Assembly (NCBI RefSeq): GCF_041262165.1
Contig: NZ_JBGCBY010000020.1
Location: 62,001 to 126,000, forward strand
From: Streptacidiphilus sp041262165
Lineage (GTDB): Bacteria; Actinomycetota; Actinomycetes; Streptomycetales; Streptomycetaceae
Direction: 5' to 3'
DNA: 64,000 nucleotides
A program made the translations under genes and the position numbers. Each line of letters begins with the position of its first letter. The first letter of the stretch is position 1. The notes beneath the pieces were generated by a model. It saw only the letters and a program-made list of their open reading frames with translations. It was not told the DNA's origin and made no database searches. Of the stretch, positions 8,876 through 17,166 are shown one piece after another.

Positions 8876-9825
8876 ACCGTCACCTCCGAGAGACGCGCAG
8901 CGATCCGTTCGCCGACGCGAAGGGCGGCCGAGGTCATGATGTCGAGGTTGCCCGCGTAGGGAGGGAGGTAGTGGCCTGCGCCCTCCACTTCGAGCAGGAC
9001 GCTGACCTGATGAGTTGCCGGGCTCTGGCCGATGAGCGTGTGCGGGTGGTCGGTGACGGGGGTGATCTGTACCGGCTGCTTGAGCCGGTAGCCGGGGACG
9101 TAGGCCGCGACCTGCGCGACCATGTGCTCGACCGACGTAGCGATCCGGTCGCGGACGTCCGGCTCGGGGGCGTCGACGAGACACAGGACCGTGTCACGCA
9201 TGATCAGCGGTGGCTCGGCGGGGTTGAGCACGATGATGGCCTTGCCTCGCCGCGCGCCGCCGACCGATTCGATTGCGGCAGCCGTGGTCTCGGTGAACTC
9301 GTCGATGTTGGCGCGGGTGCCGGGCCCGGCGGATCGCGAGGCGATCGAGGCGAGGATCTCCGCGTACGGCACGGGTGCCACCTGTGCGATCGCGGCGACC
9401 ACCGGGATCGTGGCCTGGCCGCCGCAGGTGACCATGTTGACGTTTGGCGCGTCCAGGTGGCTCTCCAGGTTCACGGCAGGGACGACGAACGGGCCGAGCG
9501 CGGCCGGGGTGAGGTCGATGAGCCGCTTGGCGTGCGGTGCGAGGGCGTCGGCATTGGCCTGGTGGGCCCTGGCCGAGGTGGCGTCGAAGACGATCTGGAT
9601 CTCGTCGAAGCCGGGCATGGCGACGAGCCCCGCGATGCCGTCGGCGGTCGTCGGCACGCCGAGCCGAGCGGCCCGGGCCAGGCCGTCGGACCCGGGGTCG
9701 ATGCCGACCATCGCCGCGACCTCCAAGTGCTCGCTCAGCCGCAGCATTTTGACCATCAGGTCGGTGCCGATGTTGCCCGAGCCGATCACGGCGGCCCTGG
9801 TCCTGGTCAGCGCGGCCCTTTTCAT
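8872..9825 (-). CDS. mhpF: Acylating acetaldehyde dehydrogenase (DmpF/MhpF)
   Basis: Converts acetaldehyde, NAD+ and CoA to acetyl-CoA, in complex with the adjacent aldolase. The 317-residue length is usual. It has an N-terminal Rossmann motif (VIGSGNIGTDL), the catalytic cysteine in NMVTCGGQATIPV, and RANIDEFTETT typical of the family. ATG 9825 was chosen because it overlaps the upstream stop (ATGA) exactly as in the other junctions of this operon; longer upstream frames are shadows of the hydratase gene. Cytoplasmic. Confidence 0.95.
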   Translation of the reverse strand: MKRAALTRTRAAVIGSGNIGTDLMVKMLRLSEHLEVAAMVGIDPGSDGLARAARLGVPTTADGIAGLVAMPGFDEIQIVFDATSARAHQANADALAPHAKRLIDLTPAALGPFVVPAVNLESHLDAPNVNMVTCGGQATIPVVAAIAQVAPVPYAEILASIASRSAGPGTRANIDEFTETTAAAIESVGGARRGKAIIVLNPAEPPLIMRDTVLCLVDAPEPDVRDRIATSVEHMVAQVAAYVPGYRLKQPVQITPVTDHPHTLIGQSPATHQVSVLLEVEGAGHYLPPYAGNLDIMTSAALRVGERIAARLSEVTV

Positions 9826-10631
9826 TCGGCTTCTCCCGTGAATATCGCGCTGACCTGGCCGAGGCCGCTGATGTCGGCCCGGAAGGCGTCGCCGGGGGCG
9901 ACCGGAACCATCGGGCCCAGCGCGCCGGAGAGCACGATCTCCCCGGCCCGCAGCGGCCGGCCGTAGTGGCGTGCGGTCCTGGCCAGCCACGCGACGGCGG
10001 TCAGGGGGTTGCCCATGCAGGCCGCACCCGACCCCTCCGATACGACATCTCGCCCGCGCCACATCGCCATGGCGCAGTCGGCCAGGTCGAGGCTGCCGAG
10101 TCGCTGCTGCGCGCCTAGGACGAACAGCCCCGCGGAGGCGTTGTCCGCCACGGTGTCCACGATGCCGATGTCCCAGTCGGCGATCCGGCTGTCCACCACT
10201 TCCAGGGCCGCCACGACGAACGCGGTGGCGGCGGCGACCTCGGCCTCGCCGATGGTGTCGGCCGACAGGTCCCGCGCCAGGACGAGGGCGATCTCGGCCT
10301 CGATTCTTGGCTGCAGCGTCCTGGTGATGTCGACGGACGCGCCGTCCGGGATCTCCATGGTGTCCAGGAGCACGCCGAAGTCGGGCTGGTCGACACCCAG
10401 TTGGGCGCGCACAGCCGGGCTGGTCAGACCGATCTTGCGGCCGACGACCCGGGCTCCCGCCGCGGTGGTGTCCTCGACCCACGCGGCCTGGACGGCGTAG
10501 GCCGCGTCGACGTCCCCTTCGGGTAGCAGGCCTCGCACCGGGGGGCCGGGGCGGCGCCGTGCCCGGGCTTCGGTGAGCTGTCGCAGCGCCTCGGCGGCGC
10601 CCGTGTCGAGCGTTCTGGAAGCCGACGGCAT
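9822..10631 (-). CDS. mhpD: 2-oxopent-4-enoate hydratase (MhpD/DmpE family)
   Basis: Adds water to 2-oxopent-4-enoate to give 4-hydroxy-2-oxovalerate. The 269 residues are close to family length. Recognisable blocks are VVGRKIGLTSPAVRAQLGV near residue 65, QPRIEAEIALVLARDL with the metal-binding acidic residues, and VLSGALGPMVPVAPGDAF near the C-terminus. It could also act on a substituted dienoate or be a decarboxylase of the same superfamily, but its position directly before mhpF and mhpE favours the hydratase. One nucleotide separates its start from the dioxygenase stop (TGACATG). Confidence 0.93.
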   Translation of the reverse strand: MPSASRTLDTGAAEALRQLTEARARRRPGPPVRGLLPEGDVDAAYAVQAAWVEDTTAAGARVVGRKIGLTSPAVRAQLGVDQPDFGVLLDTMEIPDGASVDITRTLQPRIEAEIALVLARDLSADTIGEAEVAAATAFVVAALEVVDSRIADWDIGIVDTVADNASAGLFVLGAQQRLGSLDLADCAMAMWRGRDVVSEGSGAACMGNPLTAVAWLARTARHYGRPLRAGEIVLSGALGPMVPVAPGDAFRADISGLGQVSAIFTGEAE

Positions 10632-10632
10632 G

Positions 10633-11568
10633 TCAGTTCACCTCGAAGGTCGTGCCGATGCCCATGCCGGTGATCCATTCCGGAACCGGTTCATAGCTGG
10701 TCCAGACCAGTGGCAGGGCTACGGCGGCCAGCCCGATCAGCCAGGTCCTGATCTCGTGTCCGCCGCTCCCGGCCTGTTCCTCGAGGCCGGGGTCGCCCAG
10801 TGCCACGACCGGCGCCGGGTCGGCGGTGCCGAACTGCTTGAGGAACCAGGTGTCCCAGGCGGGGTTGACGTGGGCGTTGGGGTCACCGCCCATCGCGCGG
10901 ATCCTGGGTACCCGCACCGCATCGTAGGCGTGCGGGTCCTTGCGCCCGTGGATCATCGCGGTGCGCCGCTCGTCGGCCACCGAGGGGTCGCGCGGGTCGT
11001 TGGAGGGCAGCCAGTGCGACAGGCCGCCGCTGGCGATCACCAGGACCCGCCCGGCGAACTCCGCCGCGCGCAGGGCCTCGCCGAGGGCTCTACCCAGTCC
11101 GACGCAGCGCTCCATGCTGGGCAGCGGCGGTGCGGCGGTGTTGACGATCAGTGGCACCAGCGGGATCCCTGCCGTGCCGCAGACCATGTCGTAGCTCTGC
11201 ACCAGGCCGTGGTCGGCGGTCAGCGCGTAGGAGAGCGAGAGGTCGAATCCGGACCGGGCGAGCGCGTCGCGGACCGACCAGGCCAGTTCGGTGGCGACCG
11301 GCAGCGGTCCTGACCTGCTGCCGAAGTCGCCGAACCCGGCCGCCTGCTCGACGCCGAGCACGAACGGTGGCATCGCGTCGTAGAAGTTCGCGTGGAAGTG
11401 GTCGGGGCCGATGACGACGACGGCGTCCGGGGCCAGCCGGGCCACGGCCCGGGCGACCTTGGCGGCGTCGGCCATGAACCGGCCGCCCGGCTGCTCGGGC
11501 CCGTGCGGCGGCGTCATGGTGGCGAACGGGGAATGGGACATGCCGACCAGGCCGATGATCTCGCTCAT
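10633..11568 (-). CDS. mhpB: Class III extradiol ring-cleavage dioxygenase, MhpB-like
   Basis: An iron(II) LigB-type enzyme that opens a catecholic ring. It has 311 residues and is closest by eye to 3-carboxyethylcatechol 2,3-dioxygenase (MhpB). Shared blocks are MSHSPF near the N-terminus, VVIGPDHFHANFYDAMPPF, the active-site TADHGLVQS, VIASGGLSHWLP, and a C-terminal VPEWITGMGIG. ATG 11568 is fixed by the ATGA overlap with the hydrolase. The true substrate is not determined: no MhpA-type ring hydroxylase is present in the window. The operon otherwise supplies every step from ring cleavage to acetyl-CoA. Confidence 0.93.
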   Translation of the reverse strand: MSEIIGLVGMSHSPFATMTPPHGPEQPGGRFMADAAKVARAVARLAPDAVVVIGPDHFHANFYDAMPPFVLGVEQAAGFGDFGSRSGPLPVATELAWSVRDALARSGFDLSLSYALTADHGLVQSYDMVCGTAGIPLVPLIVNTAAPPLPSMERCVGLGRALGEALRAAEFAGRVLVIASGGLSHWLPSNDPRDPSVADERRTAMIHGRKDPHAYDAVRVPRIRAMGGDPNAHVNPAWDTWFLKQFGTADPAPVVALGDPGLEEQAGSGGHEIRTWLIGLAAVALPLVWTSYEPVPEWITGMGIGTTFEVN

Positions 11569-12446
11569 GCCGCTTGCGCCTCTGTGAGCAGGAAGTCCCG
11601 GTGGACGCGCAGGTACTCCTCGGGTTTCTCCCACTGCGGCCAATGACCGGCGTCCTCGATCACGTGCAGGCGGGCACGGGGCAGCCATTCCAGCAGCAGC
11701 GCCGCCTCGTCGAGCCCGCCGGTCGGATCGTGGTCGGTCCACAGCAGGAGCGTGGGTGCGGCGATCTTGCCGACCCAGGCCGGATCCCAGGCGAAGGCCT
11801 TGCGCACCTCGGGGTCCTGCAGGACCAGTGTGTTGGTGATGGCCCGGACGAAGCCGGGGCGGCTGTAGACCGCGCGGCGCAGGCCGACCAGTTCGTCGGT
11901 CACCATCTCCTTGTGGTGGAACAGGAATTCCACGCGGCGGCGCACCACCTCGTCGCTGGGGTCCAGGACGGCGGCCATGGTGCTGTCCCGCAGCCGCGTC
12001 ATGACCTCGGGCTTGTTGGCGATGTTCCCCGGGGTGTTGAGCACCAGCCGGTCCACCCGGTCCGGGCTGTGCGCCGCCGTCCAGGCGGCCACCCAGCCGC
12101 CGAGCGATTCACCCGAGAGGTGCGCGGCATCGATGTCCAGGGCGTCCATCAGCCCGACCAGGTGGTCGGACAGCACGTCGGTGGTGTATGGCTGGTCCGG
12201 CAGGTCGGACCAGCCGTGGCCGACCATGTCGTAGACGGTGATGCGGAAGTCCTCGGCGAGTCCCGCGACATCGCGGGCGTAGGCCTCGAGATGTCCGCCG
12301 GTGCCGTGCAGCAGGACCAGTTCCGGGCCGGAGGATCCGGCCCGCAGGACGCGGGTGCGGATCCCGCCGACGTCGACGTGGCGCAGTTCGTGGTCGACGT
12401 CCGCGAGCTCGCCCCAGATGCTGATGTGGGCGGGCAGGTCGCTCAT
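11565..12446 (-). CDS. Alpha/beta hydrolase, MhpC-like C-C bond hydrolase
   Basis: Expected to hydrolyse the ring-cleavage product, releasing an organic acid and 2-oxopent-4-enoate. The 293-residue protein has an oxyanion-hole region LLHGTGGHLEAY, the nucleophile elbow GESLGG (Ser), an Asp in LLLWTDHDPTGG, and the catalytic His in EDAGHWPQWEKPEEY. Gene order (hydrolase then dioxygenase, hydratase, dehydrogenase, aldolase) matches the logic of the mhp pathway. ATGA overlaps occur on both sides. The acid released depends on the unknown aromatic substrate. Confidence 0.9.
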   Translation of the reverse strand: MSDLPAHISIWGELADVDHELRHVDVGGIRTRVLRAGSSGPELVLLHGTGGHLEAYARDVAGLAEDFRITVYDMVGHGWSDLPDQPYTTDVLSDHLVGLMDALDIDAAHLSGESLGGWVAAWTAAHSPDRVDRLVLNTPGNIANKPEVMTRLRDSTMAAVLDPSDEVVRRRVEFLFHHKEMVTDELVGLRRAVYSRPGFVRAITNTLVLQDPEVRKAFAWDPAWVGKIAAPTLLLWTDHDPTGGLDEAALLLEWLPRARLHVIEDAGHWPQWEKPEEYLRVHRDFLLTEAQAA

Positions 12447-12994
12447 GTCGCGTGCTCCTCAGCTGTCGGCCCGTGGGCCTGGGGGCGGTCCGAACGTGCG
12501 TCCTCACGGAAGCGGTCTCGGGCCTCTTCGACGGTGGCCAGGCCGGCGCTCTGGCGCCGGCCGACCCCCAGCAGGCCGAGCAGGCGCGAGTTCTCGATGG
12601 TCAGGAACTCGACCGGGACCCGGTCGGAGTCGTTGTAGTGGCGGTGCCAGGTCCACGGCGGGGTGTAGACGAAGTCGCCGGCGGACCAGGACGCGGTCTC
12701 GTCCTCGACCTCGCTGTGGCCCTGTCCCGAGATGACGAAGTGGACGGTCTCGTGGTGGTGGCGCTGCATGTCGGAACTGAGGCCCGGCGGGATCGTCTGC
12801 CGGAAGATCTCGAACGTGGCGGTCGGCAGTTTGCCGGCGATGGACAGTGTCGTGGGGTTGTGCACCTGCCCCGCTGGAAGGGGCTCCAGCTCGGCGGCGG
12901 TCACCACAATCGGTCGCGCGCTGCTCGGCCGCACGGTCTCGGATATCGCGCCGAGGAACTCGGCCATGGAGAATTCGGGTCCGGACTGTGCCAT
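12443..12994 (-). CDS. Cupin-domain protein in aromatic cluster
   Basis: A 183-residue single-cupin protein. The metal-binding motif is visible in MQRHHHETVHFVISGQGHSE and continues with VYTPPWTWHRHYND. It resembles gentisate-dioxygenase-like and other small cupins, but is too short for a bicupin gentisate dioxygenase. It could be a ring-modifying or isomerising enzyme of the upper pathway, or a substrate-binding accessory. Its stop overlaps the hydrolase start (ATGA) and its start overlaps the SDR stop (TGATG), so it belongs to the operon. A different cupin is in the divergent arm (14745-15209). Confidence 0.85.
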   Translation of the reverse strand: MAQSGPEFSMAEFLGAISETVRPSSARPIVVTAAELEPLPAGQVHNPTTLSIAGKLPTATFEIFRQTIPPGLSSDMQRHHHETVHFVISGQGHSEVEDETASWSAGDFVYTPPWTWHRHYNDSDRVPVEFLTIENSRLLGLLGVGRRQSAGLATVEEARDRFREDARSDRPQAHGPTAEEHAT

Positions 12995-13770
12995 CAGATG
13001 GTCTCCGTTCGTCCGCCGTCCACCGTGATCACGGTGCCGTTGACGTAGCCTGCGGCTTCCGAGGCCAGGAACGCCACCACGGCCGCGATCTCCTCGGGAC
13101 GCCCGGCCCGGCCGGCCGGAACGGCCGCGGCATCCGCGGCGTCCAACTCGGCGTAGCCCTTCCCCTCCAGCCGGGCGCGGTTGTCCAGGACCTGCCTGCG
13201 GCGCTCGGTGGCGGTCGCGCCGGGTGCCACGCAGTTGACCGTCACGCCCTCGGCCGCGAACTCCCGTGCGAGCAGCTTGGCGGCGGCGGTGACCGCGGAT
13301 CTGAGTACGACGGAGGTCGCGAGGTCGGGCTGTGGCTGGCGTACGGCTGAGGAAGTCACGAACAGGACGCGGCCGAAGCCCCGCGCGGCCATGCGCGGCA
13401 GGACCAGCCGTGCCAGCCGCAGCGGTCCGAGTAGCAGCAGGTCGTACGCCTGCTGCCACTGGTCGTCGCCCACGTCCAGGATCCGGCCGGGCGGCGGTCC
13501 GCCCGCGTTGAGCACCAGCACGTCGAGCGTGCCGTGGCGCTCCTCGACCCAGGTGACCGCCGCCGCAGCAGCGTCCGGATCCGACATATCGTTGACCAGC
13601 GCCTCGACTACGGATCCGGTGCTCTCCCGCAGTGCGGACGCGGCTGACTCGAGCGGGTGTGCCCGGCGGCCGGTGACGACCACCCGGTGCCCCGAGAGCG
13701 CCAGCTGCTCGGCCGCGGCGTAGCCGATGCCCGCACTGCCGCCGCCGACGAGAGCGGTTCGCTTGCTGAT
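12994..13770 (-). CDS. SDR-family dehydrogenase with apparent ATC start
   Basis: First gene of the seven-gene operon; an NAD(P)-dependent short-chain dehydrogenase that probably oxidises or reduces a pathway alcohol or diol. The canonical start GTG 13683 would delete the cofactor-binding segment. Reading on upstream in frame gives TALVGGGSAGIGYAAAEQL, the Rossmann Gly motif, back to ATC 13768-13770, which stands 5 nt after a perfect GGAGG. No ATG, GTG or TTG occurs at that place, so this is a rare start codon, a mutated ATG or a sequencing error. From ATC the length is 258 residues, normal for SDRs. The usual Ser-Tyr-Lys triad is incomplete: the Tyr-x3-Lys site reads TSVVLRSAVTAAAK. Confidence 0.82.
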   Translation of the reverse strand: MSKRTALVGGGSAGIGYAAAEQLALSGHRVVVTGRRAHPLESAASALRESTGSVVEALVNDMSDPDAAAAAVTWVEERHGTLDVLVLNAGGPPPGRILDVGDDQWQQAYDLLLLGPLRLARLVLPRMAARGFGRVLFVTSSAVRQPQPDLATSVVLRSAVTAAAKLLAREFAAEGVTVNCVAPGATATERRRQVLDNRARLEGKGYAELDAADAAAVPAGRAGRPEEIAAVVAFLASEAAGYVNGTVITVDGGRTETI

Positions 13771-13851
13771 GTCTGCCTCCCTAGGGTTCCGGGCCTCGCG
13801 TCGTGGTTCGCGACGGGTCTAGCCTGGCCTCCATGGACCCCGGAGCCAACG

Positions 13852-14619
13852 ATGAGTCCCACTGAGCGGGACAGCGACAAGGGCAGCCTCGGCGGGCTGG
13901 ACCGCGCGGCGGCCATCCTGGGCGCTTTCGACGCCGAGCACCGGGAGTTGACCCTCGCGGCCCTGGTGGCCCGGTGCGGCCTGCCGCGCTCGACCACGCA
14001 CCGTACGGCCGAGCGGATGATCCGCCTCGGTTGGCTGGACAAGCCCAAGGACCGGTACCGCATTGGCAACCGCCTGTTCGAGATCTCCGGCCTGGCACCG
14101 ATCCGGCACGAACTGCGAGAGTCCGTACTGCCGTTCCTGCAGGACCTGCACAACGCGACAAAGACGACGGTGCAGCTCGGAGTCCTGGACGGAGCGCAGG
14201 TCCTGGTCGTCGAGAAGATCACCGGGCACCGGCCCATGCCGATGCTCTCCCAAGTCGGCGGCAGCGTCCCGGCCTACTGCTCGGCCCTGGGCCGTGCCAT
14301 TCTCGCCTACAGCGACACCGGGACCATCGAGGCGGTCCTCGGTGCCGGCCTGCCCGCCAGGACGCCGCGCACCCTCACCAGCCCGGTCGCCATCCTGCGC
14401 GAGCTGACCGCGATCCCGTCCCGGGGCTGGGCGGTCGAACGCGAGGAGGGCAATATCGGCGTGAGCTGCGTGGGCGCCCCGGTCTTCGGACCGCTCGGCG
14501 AGGTGGTGGCGGCCCTGTCGGTGACTGGTCCCACCAGCCTGGTGCGCGCGGACCGGATCGGGCCCGCGGTCCGGCTCGCCGCGGCCGCCGCGTCCAGGGC
14601 CTACTCGCACCGTCGCTGA
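13852..14619 (+). CDS. IclR-family transcriptional regulator
   Basis: A 255-residue regulator with an N-terminal winged helix (about residues 14-75, CGLPRSTTHRTAERMIRLG) and a C-terminal IclR effector domain (RESVLPFLQDL, AYCSALGRAILAY, GVSCVGAPVFGP). ATG 13852 was chosen because GGAG precedes it by 7 nt. It is divergent from the ring-cleavage operon and precedes the cupin/monooxygenase pair, the classic place for a pathway regulator. A 17-bp palindrome overlaps its first codons and recurs downstream of its stop, suggesting autoregulation and control of the next operon in response to a pathway metabolite. Confidence 0.93.
   Translation: MSPTERDSDKGSLGGLDRAAAILGAFDAEHRELTLAALVARCGLPRSTTHRTAERMIRLGWLDKPKDRYRIGNRLFEISGLAPIRHELRESVLPFLQDLHNATKTTVQLGVLDGAQVLVVEKITGHRPMPMLSQVGGSVPAYCSALGRAILAYSDTGTIEAVLGAGLPARTPRTLTSPVAILRELTAIPSRGWAVEREEGNIGVSCVGAPVFGPLGEVVAALSVTGPTSLVRADRIGPAVRLAAAAASRAYSHRR
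13856..13872. promoter_or_regulatory. Probable IclR operator, copy 1
   Basis: GTCCCACTGAGCGGGAC, an inverted repeat beginning 4 nt after the A of the IclR start codon. It shares TCCCAyTGAGyGGGACA with the site at 14640-14656. Binding here would block expression of the regulator and could influence the divergent operon. Confidence 0.6.
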
Positions 14620-14639
14620 TCCACGCCGAACAAGCAAAA

Positions 14640-14656
14640 TCCCATTGAGTGGGACA
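14640..14656. promoter_or_regulatory. Probable IclR operator, copy 2
   Basis: TCCCATTGAGTGGGACA, 20 nt after the IclR stop and about 90 nt before the cupin start. It is nearly identical to the site inside the IclR start region. This suggests the regulator controls the cupin/monooxygenase operon through it. Confidence 0.6.
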
Positions 14657-14744
14657 ACTGCTTGCGGCGCATGCCCGCGACTCCAATGCTGTGACCGCTG
14701 GCATACCGACGACATGGTCGGTGCGGTGACCTGAGGAGACGACG

Positions 14745-15209
14745 ATGACTCTCGGTGGTGGTTACATGCTCCCCTCGCGTGAGGGACACGCGATCGCAGC
14801 GATCGGGCTCGGCATCACGCTGAAGACGGACGGCACGTCCACCCACGACGCCTACTCGCTGTTCGAGTACACGATTCCGGCCGGGGTCGACGGCCCGCCC
14901 CCACACCTGCACACCCGCGAGGACGAATCCTTCATATGCCTGGCCGGACGGCTCGACGTCCGCCTCGGCGACGAGGACTTCGTGCTGGAGCACGGCGACT
15001 ACCTCTACCTGCCCCGCCACGTGGTGCACGCGTTCCGCAACCCGTACGGGGAGGAGTCGCGGGTCATCTCCGTGGTCTCGCCGGCCGGCCTGGAGAAGTA
15101 CTACCAGGCGCTGGCGGACATGCCCCCGGGCCCGAAGGACATCTCGCTCATGAAGAAGATCATGGCCGAGTTCGGCATCGAACTCCAACTCCCGCCCGAG
15201 GTCGGCTGA
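14745..15209 (+). CDS. Cupin-domain protein (quercetinase-like)
   Basis: A 154-residue single-domain cupin with a clear ribosome site (GAGGAGACGACG before ATG). The metal motif is HLHTREDESFICLAGRLDV with a second block LEHGDYLYLPRHVVHAFRN. It resembles small quercetin-2,3-dioxygenase-like cupins. It is followed after 2 nt by the flavin monooxygenase, so the two form an operon, probably supplying the first oxidation steps of the pathway. The exact reaction cannot be read from the sequence. Confidence 0.85.
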   Translation: MTLGGGYMLPSREGHAIAAIGLGITLKTDGTSTHDAYSLFEYTIPAGVDGPPPHLHTREDESFICLAGRLDVRLGDEDFVLEHGDYLYLPRHVVHAFRNPYGEESRVISVVSPAGLEKYYQALADMPPGPKDISLMKKIMAEFGIELQLPPEVG

Positions 15210-15211
15210 CC

Positions 15212-16834
15212 ATGCGGATCGCCATCATCGGCGCCGGCGTCGCCGGTCTCGCCACCGCGAAGGTGCTCACCCAGGCCGGGCACGAGGTCCAGGTGTTCGA
15301 CCGGACGCCCGACGTCGGGGGCGTATGGAGCCGGACCCGACGCTATCCGGGTCTGACGACCCAGAGCCCTGGGGCCCAGTACTCACTCTCGGACTTCCCG
15401 ATGCCCAAGGAGTTCCCCGAGTGGCCCAGCGGCGAGCAGGTCCAGGCCTACCTGGCCGCCTACGCCACGGCGTTCGGCCTCGACCGCACGCTCCGGCTGA
15501 ACACCGAGGTGTCCGCCGCGCGCCCGCGCGCCGACGCGGGCTCCGACAACGCCGGTACCGGCTGGACGATCGGGACAACGGACAGCACGGGCAGGCGCGC
15601 CACCGAGGACTTCGACCAACTCGTCGTGGCAAACGGCGTGTTCTGCGAACCGGCCATCCCCTCGTACCCGGGTACGGACGAATTCACCGCCGCGGGCGGG
15701 CGGCTGTGCGCGGCCACCGAGTTCCACGACGCCCAGGACGCCCGGGGCAGGCACGTCCTCGTCGTGGGCTACGGAAAGTCCGCGTGCGACGTCGCCGTGG
15801 CGATCAGCGAGGTGGCCGAGAGCACCGATGTGATCGCGCGGCAACTGCTGTGGAAAGTACCGCGCAGGATCGGCGGCCTCCTCAACTTCAAGATGCTGCT
15901 GCTGACCCGCATGGGCGAAGCACTCTTCCGCTATCTGCGGCTACGCGGGTTCGAGAAGTTCCTGCACGGCCCCGGCAACGGTGTACGCCGCAGGATGGTC
16001 GACTCCATCGGATCCGTCTCGGTGCGCCAGTTCGGCCTCAGGCGACTCGACCTGGTTCCCCGCGGCAGCATGGAGGACATCGTCCGAGGCGCCATCGGGC
16101 TCGCGACCGAAGGCTTCTTCGAAGCGGTCGCCGACGGCCGCATCGGAGTGCACCGGGACCAGACGATCACCCGGCTGCTCGCGCGGAACGGCAGGCCGTT
16201 CGCCCAACTCGCGGACGGCGCGACGCTGCCGGCCGACCTGGTTGTGTGCGCGACCGGCTTCACCCAGGCCGTGCCGTTCCTCCCCGCGGAGCTGCAGGAG
16301 CGGCTGCTGGACGAGCGCGGGAACTTCATGCTCTACCGCCAGGTCATGCCCGTGGACATCCCCGGGCTGTACTTCAACGGCTACAACTCCTCGTTCTTCA
16401 GCCCGCTCAACGCCGAGATGGCGGCCCTGTGGATCGCAGCGGCGATCGCCCGAGCACTACCGCTGCCGAGCGTGGAGGACATCCGTCAGGCGGTCGTCGA
16501 TCAGTTGGCGTTCATGGACTCCGCGACCAACGGGCACCACTGCAAGGGCACGAAGATCATCCCCTACTCGATGCACAACGTCGACGAGGTGCTGGGCGAC
16601 CTCGGCCTCAACATCAACGTCCTGGTGCGCGCCTCGCACTGGCTCAACCCGATCAACCCGGCGGCGTACCGCCGCCTCACCCCGGCCCTGCTGCGCAAGC
16701 TCCCAACCGATACGACCGATCCCGGCGCCAACCCCACCCCGGGGATCCCCGGCTCGACGGCGCCTCACCGGCCCCACACCGCCGACGACGCGGTCAGCGC
16801 CCCCGCGCAGCCGCAGCACATGGCCCGTGACTAG
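15212..16834 (+). CDS. Flavin-containing monooxygenase-like protein
   Basis: A 540-residue flavoprotein with an FAD-binding GAGVAG motif at residues about 7-12, a second nucleotide-binding motif VVGYGKSACDVA, and CATGFTQAVPFLP, characteristic of class B monooxygenases. Expected to use NADPH and O2 to hydroxylate or insert oxygen (Baeyer-Villiger) into the pathway substrate. The FMO fingerprint before the second Rossmann motif reads LCAATEFHDA and is not canonical, so the subfamily is uncertain. The last 40 residues are Pro/Thr-rich and look disordered. ATG 15212 follows the cupin stop by 2 nt. Confidence 0.87.
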   Translation: MRIAIIGAGVAGLATAKVLTQAGHEVQVFDRTPDVGGVWSRTRRYPGLTTQSPGAQYSLSDFPMPKEFPEWPSGEQVQAYLAAYATAFGLDRTLRLNTEVSAARPRADAGSDNAGTGWTIGTTDSTGRRATEDFDQLVVANGVFCEPAIPSYPGTDEFTAAGGRLCAATEFHDAQDARGRHVLVVGYGKSACDVAVAISEVAESTDVIARQLLWKVPRRIGGLLNFKMLLLTRMGEALFRYLRLRGFEKFLHGPGNGVRRRMVDSIGSVSVRQFGLRRLDLVPRGSMEDIVRGAIGLATEGFFEAVADGRIGVHRDQTITRLLARNGRPFAQLADGATLPADLVVCATGFTQAVPFLPAELQERLLDERGNFMLYRQVMPVDIPGLYFNGYNSSFFSPLNAEMAALWIAAAIARALPLPSVEDIRQAVVDQLAFMDSATNGHHCKGTKIIPYSMHNVDEVLGDLGLNINVLVRASHWLNPINPAAYRRLTPALLRKLPTDTTDPGANPTPGIPGSTAPHRPHTADDAVSAPAQPQHMARD

Positions 16835-16929
16835 CGACGGCCTTACACCTCGCGTGTCCAGTACGACGCGCTCGGGCGGGCCTGGCAATTGGGCGGCGCA
16901 GTTGCTCGCGCCGGCGGTGCCCGCCACCG

Positions 16930-17120
16930 GTGCGGCCCGCGCCGGTGGCGCCGGCCGGCGGCGTTGACCGCATCGACCGGCTGGAGCTGGACTTGGGCAT
17001 CGACTGGAGACGCGTCGAGGCAGCCATGGACCGCGCCACCGCCCGCTTCGGCATCGGACCTCTGGTGTCGGCAACCCTCCGCTCCTCCGCAACGCGGGTC
17101 CAATCCGGGCCCGCACCGGT
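16930..17120 (+). pseudogene. Possible Y-family DNA polymerase C-terminal remnant
   Basis: A short readable segment, VDRIDRLELDLGIDWRRVEAA followed by MDRATARFGIGPLVSATL, resembles the extreme C-terminus of actinobacterial DinB/ImpB-type polymerases, where a WxxVExAxDRxxxRFG pattern is common. No catalytic part, start or ribosome site is nearby. It fills most of the gap between the monooxygenase and the methyltransferase. The assignment is by eye and weak. Confidence 0.35.
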
Positions 17121-17166
17121 TCCCTGGGCGGTTACCCGGTGGTGTCCATTGGCGAGGACGAGCTCA

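Noticed and set aside
8971..9966. 331-codon plus-strand frame
   Set aside because: Antisense to mhpF and the end of mhpD, with low-complexity Val/Asp/Gly composition.
10696..10711. GCTGGTCCAGACCAGT, a near-consensus DasR box
   Set aside because: It lies deep inside the dioxygenase gene, where codons for Val-Trp-Thr-Ser produce it; no promoter follows. Probably chance.
13683..13684. GTG 13683 as the true start of the SDR gene
   Set aside because: It would delete the cofactor-binding Gly motif that is readable just upstream behind a perfect ribosome site.
15325..16830. 501-codon overlapping frame in the monooxygenase gene
   Set aside because: Arg/Pro/Gly-rich shadow of a clear flavoprotein gene; no ribosome site.
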